Below, in pieces: positions 27,360-36,986 of a stretch of 44,372 nt of DNA. Source of the stretch: Chrysochromulina tobinii (taxonomy: Eukaryota > Haptophyta > Prymnesiales > Chrysochromulinaceae). Both the position numbers and the translations under genes were made by a program. Below the pieces are notes generated by a model, which was given only the letters and a program-made list of their open reading frames with translations, was not told where the DNA came from and did no database searches. Every line of letters starts with the position of its first letter. The stretch's first letter is position 1. The stretch covers positions 1 through 44,372 of the forward strand of contig JWZX01002974.1 of the NCBI GenBank assembly GCA_001275005.1. Reading direction: 5' to 3'.

Positions 27360-30300
27360 TCACGAGGACCGCCGCCGCCAGCTGAAGCTCTTCGTGCGGC
27401 GCGCCGGGTCGGCTCCGTCCATGCCAGTGCTCGCGGGGGTGGTTGAGCCGGAGCGAGGGCTGAGCATGGGGAGCATGGGGGTGAGCCATCCCAGTGTCGG
27501 CAGCGAGCGCGTCCTAGCGATGGCCGCCGTCGCCTCGGGAGAAGAGGGAGAAGCCGGGAGTGCAGCGCGGCCGCCGTCACCGCCGCCGCTGCAATCGCCA
27601 TCCTCGCGCGACCGCCGTTGGGTGCTCAGCCCTAATGTCTTCGACACCTTGTGAGCCATGCTGCCGAAGCTCACGCGGCGCTCAGAGCGTCCTCCTGAAC
27701 GTCCTCTTCTGCTTATTGGCGGCCCTTTGGCAGCCTGCGCGGCGTTGCGCTCGGGCGCAGGCACGGGCGCGAGCTTCAGAGCTTCTTCGCTGAGTGCCTT
27801 GGGGCGGCTAGAGGTCTGGGCACGCGAGCCGGCTGGCGCATCGTCGGTTTCGTCATCCTCGTCGGTGTCGTCGAGCTCGAGTGTCCCCTGGAGGAGGCTC
27901 TGCACATCCTCGGGCAGCGACGACTCGAACATCTGCAGCCAGCGGAGCTGCGACTTGTTCGTGCACACCTTGCACGTGCACACAGGGCGCCAGGTGCCTA
28001 GCATGTCTTCTGCGGAGACGGGGCTCATACTGCACGTCTGGCGGCCGGGAGCGTCGGGGTCGTCACAATCGACCGCCTGCCCATCCACCACTGTAGTGGC
28101 GCTCTCATCCGGAGGCTGCGCCCCCTTGGCGGCCGCCGCCTCGGCGGCCTTTGCGTCGGCGGCGTCCGGCTTGGCGTCAGCCTTGGGCTTTGTCCGGACA
28201 CGGCCACGAAAGTGCTTGGCGCTGGCGCGGCTGCGGCTGAGCAGCGCACTCACCGAGCCGCTCACAGGCCCCGAGAGCCGTTTGGGACGAATGAGGGACT
28301 GCTTGGCCTTTGGTGGCACCTTCTCGTCCTTGGGGAGCTTCCCCTTCTCGTCCTTGGGGAGCTTCCCCTTCCCACTGCTCGTTTTCGTGACCGTCTTGGA
28401 GTCGTCGGCGCGGCATGCCGACGAGCCGGGCAGGGTGCGCGCGCCTTTCGGGTCAAAGTCCCACAGGCCGAGCCCGCGATAGCGGGAGAGCTTCTGCGCA
28501 ATCTCGGCGGCGTTGGGCTGGTTCTGCTCCGTTCGAGGCGCGGTCGCGATGAGCATCGCGTTCCGCGCGGCGATCAAGCGCGCCTCCCCCTCCTGCTGCG
28601 CCGACGGGCGCCACTGGCGCGCGCCACCGCTGCTCATCCGCGTCTGCAGGCTGGCCTTGAGATCTCCCGGGAGATCTCCCACGCTCGAGGGTGATGCGTG
28701 CCGAGCGGCTCGGTCGAGCGCCCGCACGCCCATGCCGCCCTCAATGACCATGCCCGTCGCGTCGCGCGCCTTCTCCATCAGATCGTTCGACGGGCGCCAG
28801 TGCAGCGCCTGCGGCAGCAGCGGCGACGCGACCTGGTCGTGCTTCTGCTGCTCGCCCGACTCATTCGAGATCCGCCCTTTGCTGCGAAGGTCGAGCAAGC
28901 TGCGGGGAGCGCTTTTCCGCGGCGGCGGCGGCGGCGGCAGCGGCGCAGGCGCTTCCCCCAGCTCGGCGGTCCCACGCTGGCGCGGCGGCGGCGGCGGCGC
29001 CGCCATCAGGCCGAGCATGACCGACAGTCCCCTTTGCATCCGCTCGAAGCTGAGCGTACGCTCAAGGCCCACCTCGCGCGGCGGCGGCTCCGGAGCCGCC
29101 GCCGCGCTCATGGCCGCCGCGTGCATGGCCGCCGCGTCTGCCGTGACGTCGCCCGACGGGGGCGGGGCGGTGTCGCGCCAGGGTGCGGACGAAGTACCTC
29201 GGCTAGGACGCCACTGGAGGACTGTGACGAAATCTGGAGGGGCCGCGGGCTCGGGCGCGGGCGCGGGCACGGGCACGCAAGGCGCTGAGGCCACCTCCGA
29301 GGCGACCTTCGAAGCGGTGACGACCACATGTGCGTTTAAGGCCACGCCCATCTCGCGCGATGGCGCCGCGCCTGAAGCCCCTGCCACCTGCGCACACCCG
29401 CCGAACTGCGGGAAGAAGCCAGCGATGGCCTCTAACGGCGAGCCCAACGGCACGTCGTCCGGCGACGACGCCTTCGAGGTCGCGTCGGGCTGTGCAGCTC
29501 CAAGTGCAGCGGGCGTGCCAGGCACCGCCGCCATCACAGCGCTCTTGCGCTTCGGTGGCTCCGGCACGATGCTTGCCTCTTGCTCGGCGAAGGCGCGAAA
29601 GCGCTCCATCTGTGCCTGGACGCGTGCTGCCGCGCGCCCCTGCACTTCCTCGACGCGCTCGCGAGTCACCTCCTTCGTGTACACGGAGGCCTCGTACCGC
29701 TTGATGGACTCGACGACCATGCCGCGCTCCTCGTCACGCTCGGCCTTCTCGATCTCCTCGGAGGAGACAGAGGTGGCACACGGACGCCACAAGGACGTCG
29801 GTGCTTGGCGCGCTGCCTTGGTGTGGGGCGCGGCTGCCTCCGTGTTGGGCTGGCTTGGCGGCTTCCAGGCGCGCCTCGTGGCGTGCGAGGCGGGCTCAGG
29901 CGAGGCTGGCTCAGCCGTAGCGCCAGTCCATGCGCCCATGGACAACTTGCCGACCGAGGCTCGGGACGAGGACGACGAGGGTGTCCCCTCGGGCGTGTTG
30001 CGAAAGCATGCCGTGCGATCTCGCACCTCGGACATGGCCTCAAGGAGCTCGGCGATGTCGGGCGGCATGGCGAGATTCTCGGAAGGCGCCGGCTCGGTAC
30101 CCACAATGGTCTTTTCGAAGGCTCCTCTGGCCGCCTTCTTGGTCTCGCGAGAGAGCGCCGCAGCGGGCGGGGGCTGCGTCGACTCCCACCGGGCATCCGC
30201 TGAGCGGCGCGGCTCGGGAAAGCACGCCGCCGCTGAGGGGTCCGCGGCCTCCTCGGCGGCCTCCTCAGCGGCCTCCTCAGCGGCCTCGGCCGCCTCCTTG

Positions 30301-31511
30301 GCCGCCTGCTCGGCCGCCTCGACCTTCGCGCGCGCGCGCTTCGCGATCTTAAAGCGGCGCTGAAGAACGCGCGCGGCCGCGTGCTCCTGTGCCACGTGTA
30401 AGACCGCCAGTTGCTGTTGATGGTCGGCGAAGAGCTCACGTCGCCGTAGCAACTTGACCTCGGCGGAGGCGGCGCGGAACTCGAAGCAACGCCACATGAG
30501 TAATTCGGCTTCGACGAGCTTCATGCGAAGCGCCGGCTTCTGACGAAGCAGCGCCTCCACAAGTGCGCGCGCCACCGGTAGCCACTGAGCGTGAAGCCCC
30601 CCACGCGCCGCCGTCCCTTGCTCATACTTCGGCAGCGCTTCGTCGCAACTATCGAGCGCACGCCGGAGCAATGCCTGTGCGAGCCGCGGTCGGTTGGCTC
30701 TCAAGTGCGCACGTCCCTCGGCGAGCAATGCGTCGATCTCGGACGCCTCGGGCGCTGGCTCGCCCTCAGGCACAGCCACCGGACTTGGCACCATACCAGC
30801 CGGGCTTGTGGCCAGACTTTCCGCGCCTTGCTTACCCGCCGGGCTCGCGGCCACCGCGCCTACGGGTGGCCCCTTTGCGAAGCTCAGGCGACCCGGCTCG
30901 GCCGTTACTCGGCCATCGGTATCGGCGGGTGGCCACGCGGCTGTGCGCCTGCGTGGCTGTGGAGCGAGTGCGCCCGGCGCGGCGCCAGCCGCGTGCTCGC
31001 ATGGCAGCTGGCGTCCGTTGCCTGGTTGCCCCTTGCTGAAGCTGTCGGTCTTGCTGAAGCTTTGTTGCTTGCTGAAGCTTTGTTGCTTGCTGAAGCTTTG
31101 TTGCTTGCTGAAGCTGAGCCTCTGGAGCCTCTCCGAGTGCGCGACCTCGGCCTCCTTGCCAAAGCCGAGCGTCTGACCTAGCTGGTGCACGCTCGCCTTA
31201 GCGATCATCGCCTGACGGAGCCGTTGCGCCTCAGACTTGGGCGAGATCTCCCCAGTGAGCTGTGGCCCCAATGGTGCCCCCTCCGTCTGCGCCTCGCCCG
31301 CCACGAGGTTGGCAGCGAGGACGGCAAGCGTCTCGCCACCTTCGAGGATCACACGGTACCGCGTCGTACCGCCGAGCACGGTGGTACCGACAGCCTGCCC
31401 ACGTCGGCCGTTGAGCTCCGGCCGAGCTGCGAGGCCGACGAGCATGCACGCGCATGGCAGCCGCTCGAGCGACGGCGGACCGGACGACGGCGAACGTGCT
31501 GATGGCGCGAG
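27360..31511 (-). CDS. Large low-complexity protein with SH3-like and IQ motifs (3' part of the TPR gene?)
   Basis: The frame is open for ~1384 codons to the stop at 27360. An ATG exists at 31445, but the frame extends upstream without a stop and overlaps the TPR frame on the same strand, so this is probably the last exon of the TPR gene rather than a separate gene. Near its start is GLAARPELNGRRGQAV with RYRVILEGGETLAVLAANLV, a small beta-rich repeat type that I associate with algal proteins. Then come six-residue SFSKQQ repeats, a helical TPR-like segment (HLRANRPRLAQALLRRALDS), an IQ-like motif (AAARVLQRRFKIAKRARAK), an EEAAEEAA run and long Pro/Ala/Ser linkers with scattered QWRPS and SLWRP-type motifs. 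KGKLPKDE is duplicated. Function unknown. A 616-residue plus-strand frame at 28513-30363 is its shadow. Confidence 0.65.
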   Translation of the reverse strand, partial: LAPSARSPSSGPPSLERLPCACMLVGLAARPELNGRRGQAVGTTVLGGTTRYRVILEGGETLAVLAANLVAGEAQTEGAPLGPQLTGEISPKSEAQRLRQAMIAKASVHQLGQTLGFGKEAEVAHSERLQRLSFSKQQSFSKQQSFSKQQSFSKTDSFSKGQPGNGRQLPCEHAAGAAPGALAPQPRRRTAAWPPADTDGRVTAEPGRLSFAKGPPVGAVAASPAGKQGAESLATSPAGMVPSPVAVPEGEPAPEASEIDALLAEGRAHLRANRPRLAQALLRRALDSCDEALPKYEQGTAARGGLHAQWLPVARALVEALLRQKPALRMKLVEAELLMWRCFEFRAASAEVKLLRRRELFADHQQQLAVLHVAQEHAAARVLQRRFKIAKRARAKVEAAEQAAKEAAEAAEEAAEEAAEEAADPSAAACFPEPRRSADARWESTQPPPAAALSRETKKAARGAFEKTIVGTEPAPSENLAMPPDIAELLEAMSEVRDRTACFRNTPEGTPSSSSSRASVGKLSMGAWTGATAEPASPEPASHATRRAWKPPSQPNTEAAAPHTKAARQAPTSLWRPCATSVSSEEIEKAERDEERGMVVESIKRYEASVYTKEVTRERVEEVQGRAAARVQAQMERFRAFAEQEASIVPEPPKRKSAVMAAVPGTPAALGAAQPDATSKASSPDDVPLGSPLEAIAGFFPQFGGCAQVAGASGAAPSREMGVALNAHVVVTASKVASEVASAPCVPVPAPAPEPAAPPDFVTVLQWRPSRGTSSAPWRDTAPPPSGDVTADAAAMHAAAMSAAAAPEPPPREVGLERTLSFERMQRGLSVMLGLMAAPPPPPRQRGTAELGEAPAPLPPPPPPRKSAPRSLLDLRSKGRISNESGEQQKHDQVASPLLPQALHWRPSNDLMEKARDATGMVIEGGMGVRALDRAARHASPSSVGDLPGDLKASLQTRMSSGGARQWRPSAQQEGEARLIAARNAMLIATAPRTEQNQPNAAEIAQKLSRYRGLGLWDFDPKGARTLPGSSACRADDSKTVTKTSSGKGKLPKDEKGKLPKDEKVPPKAKQSLIRPKRLSGPVSGSVSALLSRSRASAKHFRGRVRTKPKADAKPDAADAKAAEAAAAKGAQPPDESATTVVDGQAVDCDDPDAPGRQTCSMSPVSAEDMLGTWRPVCTCKVCTNKSQLRWLQMFESSLPEDVQSLLQGTLELDDTDEDDETDDAPAGSRAQTSSRPKALSEEALKLAPVPAPERNAAQAAKGPPISRRGRSGGRSERRVSFGSMAHKVSKTLGLSTQRRSREDGDCSGGGDGGRAALPASPSSPEATAAIARTRSLPTLGWLTPMLPMLSPRSGSTTPASTGMDGADPARRTKSFSWRRRSS
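31022..31110. repeat. 18-bp coding tandem repeat (SFSKQQ)
   Basis: The unit CTTGCTGAAGCTTTGTTG is repeated about three times with partial flanking copies. On the minus strand it encodes successive SFSKQQ blocks, giving a Ser/Lys/Gln tract. The copies are nearly identical at DNA level, which points to recent slippage. Confidence 0.85.
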
Positions 31512-31731
31512 CTGCGCAGCCGTTGGGACAGCCGTTGTGACAGGGGGTCGAGGCCGGTGCGCGGCGGAGAGGATTCCTGAAGCCGTTGCCGCTGCTGCCG
31601 GCCGCGGCTGGCGAGCCGACTTGTGGCGAGGGGCTCGCGGCGTCGGCAGCCGCGGGCGTGCTGCCAGCGCCGCCCACTGAGCGGCGGCGCAAAGGCGGTC
31701 GCAACGGCGGCAGTTCGTCCACCAGGCTCAC

Positions 31732-34700
31732 CCCTTGAGGGTGGGGAGGTCTTCCTGTGGCCCCAGCTACCTCGTCCGCGATGACCTGGGCCATCGCCGC
31801 GGCCGTGCGCGCCTCCGCCTCCGCCTCCGCCTTCGCCGCCGCCTCTGGTGAGAAGAACTGGCCTGCGATGCCGCCGAACCAATTGCTCGCTGCCTTGAGA
31901 AGATCGTCTTCTCCCGACGCGGCAGCCGGAGCGGCAGCAGCCGCGGGCGTCGAGGTGGAGGCAGAGGCAGCCTCAGCGCGGCGGCGGGGCGGAAGCATTG
32001 GGGCAACGGCAGGGGCCGCAGAGCCATCCTCTATGTGGCGGGCGGCGAGGGCGGCGGCGGCGGTGACGGCGGCAGAGCTGGCTGGGACAGCTGCCGTTGG
32101 AGCCGCGGACGTGCCTAGGCTGCGCCTCGGCTTCCTATGCGGCGGCACTGCCGGGGCGCCCCACTCTGTCGGCGACAGGTCGTGAGCCTCGTCAGTGAGC
32201 TCAGCGGCAGTACTGGTCTGGGACTCGGCCGCCTCGGCGTGCGCAGTTTCGTTGCCGAGGCCATCGACCCAAGCACGCAACGGTGAGCTCTCCCCGTCAG
32301 TGCGAGCGCCGTGATGAGCGCCGCGCCGCGATGGCATCCGCGGCGGCGAGCCGCGCGCCGGCAGCTCCGGGCCGCCGAGCGTCGGCGCGGGCGCGCTCTC
32401 GGCCCCACCCTCGGAGAGTTTGGCCGGTGAGTTGGGCGCCGAGCTGGGCGCCGATCCGTGGCTTGAACGGCGCGGTGGCGGCGGCGGCCTTGGCGAGTCG
32501 GGCCCGGTGTCTTCGTCGGAGAAGGGCTCGCCACTCGTCTCGCCACTCGTCCGGCGCGGCGGCGGCGGCGGCGGCGGCTCGTCGAGCTCGTCAGCCTCAT
32601 GGATCGCAAGCGCGCCCTCCTCGTACTCGCCCTCCGGTGCGCGCCGGAAGGAGTCACGTCGGAAGCTGTCGCTCTGGATCATCCTCGGCCCTCCGATACG
32701 GCTGAACGAGTTGATGCGTCCAAACGAGTCACCCTCGCCCGCCCCCTTACCGAACGACTTGCCACGACGCATCGCGGGCAGCGAGGAGCGCATCGAGAAG
32801 GAGATGTTGCGACCCCGCCCCCGCATGCTCGGCGGCACCGGCAGCCGGCCCGCATTCGCGATCCGCCAGCGCAGGCGCCACTGACGCCGCCGCCATTGCG
32901 TCTGAATGTTGCGCAGCGCGTCCGTCCGGGTAGTCGCCTCGGCGTGGACGAGCGTGTCGCTGTCGTCAGTCCCCTCGCCGAGCTCCTCGAGAAAGGCACG
33001 CAGCGAGTCGACCGCGGCGCGCGTGTCGCTGTGCAGCGTGCCAATCGAATGCATGCATAGCTGCACCGCCTTCTCGAGCGAGCCGCGAGCTGGCTCGATC
33101 TCCCCCGCCTCACGGCGCACGAGCCCGAGGTTGTGGTGGCCGATCCCCACGAAGGCGTGCTGCGGCCCGAGCGCCACCTCGTACAGCTCGAGCGCGCGCA
33201 GCAGCCGCGTGATCGCGGCGTCGGTCTCGCCGCGCTGCTGGAAGCAAATTGCCGATGAGTTGAGTGCCGACGCGAGCTCTGTGGCCAACTCCATCTGACG
33301 CTTCTTGGCCCCGCCGTCGTCGTCCTCCTCCTGCTCTGCCGCGGCGGAGGCGGCCGCGGCCTCGTCGAGCGCGAGCTCGTAGTGGCGCTCGGCGAGCAGG
33401 TAGGTCGCAAGGGCGGCCTCGTGGTCCGAAGCCTCCCAACGCAGCGCCCCGAGTGCGGCGTACCCCTGTGCGAGCACGATCGGATCGATGTCTTCCTGCT
33501 GCGACTGGAGCTCAAGCTGGCGCCCGAGGAGCATGGACGCCTCGTCCACGCGCTTCATCTGCCAGAGTACCTCGACGAGGGACGCGAGCACCTCGACCGA
33601 ATCCTCGTGCGTCGCCCCCAGCTCAGCGGTGTGCACGTGCAGGCACACGCGCAGCAGGCCCTCGGCCGCATGGAGTTTACCCTGCTGGTGCATCATCTTG
33701 GCCAAGTTGGAGAGGCAGGTCGCCGTATGCAGGTGCGCATCGCCAAAGAGCTCCGCGTACAGCGCGAGCGCGGTGCGGCACTCCTGCTCGGCGTCGTTCA
33801 GCTCGCCGAGCTCCTGCGTTCACCAGGTGCATGCAGGTTACATGCAAGTCAGGTGCTTGCCAGGTGCAAGTGCATGCCGTGACGCCGAGAGAGCGCTGTG
33901 GGCGATGACATCTGCCGATTGCAAGGGAGCGCGTGCGGGCGCAACGGCAGCGGCAGCGGGCGCGGGCGGGGCGGTGCGTGCGCTGCGGATCGGGTGGGCG
34001 GCGGGTTGCATGCAGAGGATGCGTGCGGCGGATGCATGCGGATCGGGTGGGCGGCGGAGGCGAGGTGCGCGTGCCTGGAGAGCAACTGCGAGCTCATTGT
34101 GGCCTTCGGCAACCTCGAGCGAGACGGCGCCGTGCATTGTGCGTTTCACTTCGAGGCTCTTGCGCAGCGTTTCTACCGCTGCCACGCTCATTCCGCCGTC
34201 GGCGAGGGCGCGCGCCAACTGATCATAGATGAGCAGACTCTGATCGCTAAAGGTTCCGAGGGCCGTCTCTCGGATCTCGAGGGCACGCTGGAGCAGCGGC
34301 ACGGCGAGCAACGGCTCCTCGAGCTCGGCGAGGACTGTGCTGAGCTCGAGCAGCGCGTCCGCCAGCAGGTCCTGCGCCCTCGTCAGCTCGTCTGCGCCAG
34401 CCTTCGGATCCATGCTCGCGACGGCTTGCGTTCGCCTATCGACGAGCTCCTCGAGCAGTTCGCGCGTGTCTGAGCCGCGGCCTAGCTGCCAAAGCACGCC
34501 AGCATACGTGCTGAGCGCCTGCAGCGTGCGATCATCCATGTTGCCGTAGGCACGGCTCGTCAGGTCGTGCTCCTCAATGACGAACTTGAGAGCCACCTCC
34601 CAGCTCTCCTCGTCGATGAGCTCTGCTGCACGCTCGGCGATGGCCGCAATGTCGTCGGGCGTCACGTAGCTCCGCGTCCCTGCAAGAGAGGAGCTCGTGC

Positions 34701-34887
34701 TCGTCGTCTCACTGCTTGCTGGAGCTGTGCTGCTGCTGCCGCTGCCTGAAGGGGGTCCTCCGCCCTTTACCTTGGAGAGCGGGGCGCTCACATGCTTCAG
34801 GTCCATAAGCGCTGCCGTCAATGAATCCTCCACGATCACGCCCAACGGTTGCCAGTCGGGCGACACGGTACGAACGTTCGGCGGCAT
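31732..34887 (-). CDS. TPR protein (5' part of a giant gene)
   Basis: Exons 34887-34075 and 33813-31732 join in phase 0 across a GC-AG intron. The start at 34887 (MPPNVRTVSPDWQPL) is the first clear ATG; the frame upstream is open only through a tandem repeat. The product has a run of kinesin-light-chain-type tetratricopeptide repeats, for example LALLELSTVLAELEEPLLAV-like helices, then NELAVALQ joined to ELGELNDAEQEC by splicing, and LATELASALNSSAICFQQRG later. These form a helical scaffold for protein binding. After the repeats come an Arg/Trp-rich helix (IQTQWRRRQWRLRWRI) that may bind calmodulin, a Pro run and low-complexity linkers. The frame runs on to 31231, but a frame change into the 27360-31511 frame is expected between 31731 and 31512, where GTGAGC...TGCGCAG would fit. 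Joined, the protein would have about 2348 residues. Confidence 0.7.
32304..32322 (+). repeat. Dispersed 19-mer, copy in the TPR gene
   Basis: GAGCGCCGTGATGAGCGCC is identical to the core of the repeat at 16118. The gene here is on the minus strand and reads it as GAHHGAR, again in a frame unlike the other copies. Confidence 0.85.
33814..34074 (-). other. 261-nt GC-AG intron in the TPR gene
   Basis: The donor is CTCCAG|GCACGC, a GC donor with otherwise good context. The acceptor is GAACGCAG|GAGCTC. Joining makes NELAVALQ-ELGELNDAEQEC, a continuous TPR helix pair. Within the intron, a block with CGGATCGGGTGGGCGGCGG is duplicated (~33986-34006 and 34038-34058) and several CATGCA/GGTGCAAG motifs recur. 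Confidence 0.75.
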
Positions 34888-35377
34888 TCTGCTGCGACCG
34901 AGCACGCGGAGGGCCTTCTCTGGGACGGTTCGAAGAGCGGTCGGCACAGGAAAACAACCCAAACGAAGACACGAATAATTCGACGGGCGCTCGTTTGCTT
35001 GTGAACATGTGTGTGGGACACCCAAACGAAGACACGAATAATTCGACGGGCGCTCGTTTGCTTGTGAACATGTGTGTGGGACACCCAAACGAAGACACGA
35101 ATAATTCGACGGGCGCTCGTTTGCTTGTGAACATGTGTGTGGGACATGTAATCAGTCGTGACTAACAGCTGTTGTCAGTCAGTCCAATCAGTGACTCTCT
35201 ATGCACAAGACATGACACTTTACATTGTATTCCCCTTCCACATACAATTGAACTTTGGGAGCTGGATGGTTGTCCCACATGAGGCGGCCTGACGGGCTGT
35301 GATCTGTTTCCGTAACCGCCAAAAATCAGCGAAACTGAGGTGATTCACGTGAACGTGAACGTGATTCACAGCACAGG
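34888..35377. promoter_or_regulatory. Divergent promoter region with a 63-bp triplicate repeat
   Basis: This region lies between the TPR gene start (-) and the glycosyltransferase start (+). It carries the tandem array at 34958-35146, an AT-richer segment, and close to the plus-strand ATG two GTGATTCAC sites (35340-35348, 35361-35369) separated by ACGTGAAC-type repeats that include a CACGTG palindrome. The latter could be a transcription-factor site or part of the 5' leader. Confidence 0.5.
34958..35146. repeat. 63-bp tandem repeat, three perfect copies
   Basis: Copies start at 34958, 35021 and 35084, with no difference seen between them. Sixty-three is a multiple of three and the unit lacks stops in several frames, so it lengthens open frames on both strands (minus: VPHTCSQANERPSNYSCLRL). 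I treat it as upstream non-coding or 5' leader sequence. Confidence 0.95.
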
Positions 35378-36451
35378 ATGGTCGCCCTCGCCGCCTCGGT
35401 CATCGAGGGCTCACTGCTGGAAGGCATAACGGCAGTTCTATGCACACGCCAGCTCGACGCAGAGGGCTTTCCACGCGTACCATCACTCGTCGGCTCACTC
35501 GTCCGCTTCGGCGTCCCTGGCACCGTAGCCGAGCTCCTCTTGAGTGTTCCAGAGCAGGATGTGGCCCCGCTGCGTGAAGCGTTCGAGTCTAGAAGAGCGA
35601 CGCTGTGGAAGAGTGGTGGGCGCTGGCACGCACCGCCTTGCCGTGGATACTTAAAGCTTGTGATGAAGCGGTCTTTTAGCGTGCGAGTCGTTGGCGACTC
35701 CCAGGTGTTGCCGTCGTCACGTGAGCTGCTCACATCTCTCACGCCAGCAGCCGAGAGGTCGGGTGGCGGCCGCGGTGCCAACTATCGCATGCAGATGCTT
35801 ATCAAGCTGGGCATCGCGCGGCTGGTTCGAACGCGCCACTATCTTACCTTCGACAGCGACGTCTTTGCCAAGCGCCCCTTTGGCATCGCCGACCTGTTGG
35901 TGGACGGCAACAAGGCCCTTATCCAGGGCGAGATGCAGGATAGTGGGAGCACCCAGCACAGACGCTCGTGGTGGGAAGCCGCCGCGCGCATCTTCCACGC
36001 ACCTGGCTGCGTGAAGGCCCACACCCGTGCTATCGGAGTGACCCCAGCCCTACTCGTCACTGCCATCGCACGCAACTTAACTGCGAGGATTGAACGTCTT
36101 TGGGGACAGGGCCGTATACCGCCCGTCCCGTGGGACGCATTGCTCTTCGAGCAGCTCCGGAATACAGATTGGACCGAGTACACGCTGTATTACACATACG
36201 CGTGCGCATCTGGGGAGGCGGACATTTTCCATGCCGTGGGTGCTCGTCGGCTGTACGATGCCAACGGCTTCGGATGGGGCGCATGGCAGACGATGCGACA
36301 GAGGCTGCAACACGAGTTTGCAGGGACCGGGGCCTTCTTTGGAGTCGTGCAGTCGATCGGGGGCGCAGATCCGATGGAAGTGAGCGCGGCAATGAGACCG
36401 TTCATCGTGCCGCGTGAAGATGAGTACAATGTCAGTATGCGCCGACGGTAG
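35378..36451 (+). CDS. DUF6492-like glycosyltransferase
   Basis: A single exon encodes 357 residues from the ATG at 35378. The central segment YRMQMLIKLGIARLVRTRHY, followed by LTFDSDVFAKRPF (DSD at ~159-161), matches the pattern of nucleotide-sugar glycosyltransferases with a DxD metal-binding motif, and the arrangement recalls the DUF6492 group. Later conserved-looking pieces are WWEAAARIFH and WDALLFEQLRNTDWTEYTLY, where the acceptor site would lie. There is no clear signal peptide or transmembrane segment, so it may be cytosolic or lack an upstream exon. The donor and acceptor sugars cannot be told. Confidence 0.7.
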   Translation: MVALAASVIEGSLLEGITAVLCTRQLDAEGFPRVPSLVGSLVRFGVPGTVAELLLSVPEQDVAPLREAFESRRATLWKSGGRWHAPPCRGYLKLVMKRSFSVRVVGDSQVLPSSRELLTSLTPAAERSGGGRGANYRMQMLIKLGIARLVRTRHYLTFDSDVFAKRPFGIADLLVDGNKALIQGEMQDSGSTQHRRSWWEAAARIFHAPGCVKAHTRAIGVTPALLVTAIARNLTARIERLWGQGRIPPVPWDALLFEQLRNTDWTEYTLYYTYACASGEADIFHAVGARRLYDANGFGWGAWQTMRQRLQHEFAGTGAFFGVVQSIGGADPMEVSAAMRPFIVPREDEYNVSMRRR

Positions 36452-36881
36452 CCACACCGAAACAATGCAGATTCATGTTGCATACTTATGTTTGTAGTGA
36501 TTGCGCTCGCGTTCGGTTGGGAAAAGAGATGGCCCCGGTGTCCCTGCAAACTCGAAGAACGCAAGTGAGCAAGGACCAAGGTCGGGTGGCAAGCACCCGC
36601 GGACGCGAGACAAGTAAACGCGACATGTACTAGTACCGTCAGAGGCCTCGTGCACCGGCGGCGACTTCCGTTAGCTGGAGATGCGCCGAGCGACTCCGGT
36701 AGACAGATAGTGGGTGTGTCCTGGTGTGTCATCACTTCCAAAAAAGGGATTTCACGACTCGAAACATAACAGCATATCGGCACTATATAGATGCTCGCCG
36801 CCGAGAGGGGGCGAATCGAGTCGATGTGGGGTTAGAGGCGTGGCCACTGCGTTCCTCTGACGTTTTTCAGCTTATAGAAAT
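36452..36881. other. Spacer between two plus-strand genes
   Basis: This spacer holds the 3' end of the glycosyltransferase gene and the 5' region of the next. Its last part includes the first copy of a 40-bp duplication. Short open frames here show no domain. Confidence 0.45.
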
Positions 36882-36986
36882 ATGCCATCGGAACTCCGAC
36901 ATCTCGTCGAGAGCCGAGCCGAGCAGGCGACTCGGGTCGGTGGGATTAGGCGTGGCCACTGCGTTCCACTGACGTTTTTCAGCTTA
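36836..36986 (+). repeat. 40-bp direct duplication, 113 bp apart
   Basis: AGGCGTGGCCACTGCGTTCC through TGACGTTTTTCAGCTTAT occurs at 36836-36875 and again at about 36948-36987 with a single T/A difference; the flanks are also similar. The first copy is upstream of the ATG at 36882 and the second is inside the coding region (read as RGHCVPLTFFSLL). Both copies end in TTTTTCAG, which looks like a splice acceptor. Confidence 0.88.

Noticed and set aside
26736-27446. Possible gene of 236 residues upstream of the sulfotransferase-like gene
   Set aside because: Its middle is driven by a CCG/CTT microsatellite and it overlaps the end of the large minus-strand gene; no domain is visible.
28659-28678. 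20-bp palindrome GAGATCTCCCGGGAGATCTC
   Set aside because: It encodes a simple GDLPGDL repeat in the large gene; there is no sign that the DNA palindrome itself matters.
28513-30363. 616-residue plus-strand open frame
   Set aside because: It is antisense to the long low-complexity exon at 27360-31511; stop-free antisense frames are expected at this GC content.
35820-35835. GGTTCGAAC, a tRNA B-box-like sequence
   Set aside because: It lies inside the glycosyltransferase coding frame and no matching A box or cloverleaf was found.
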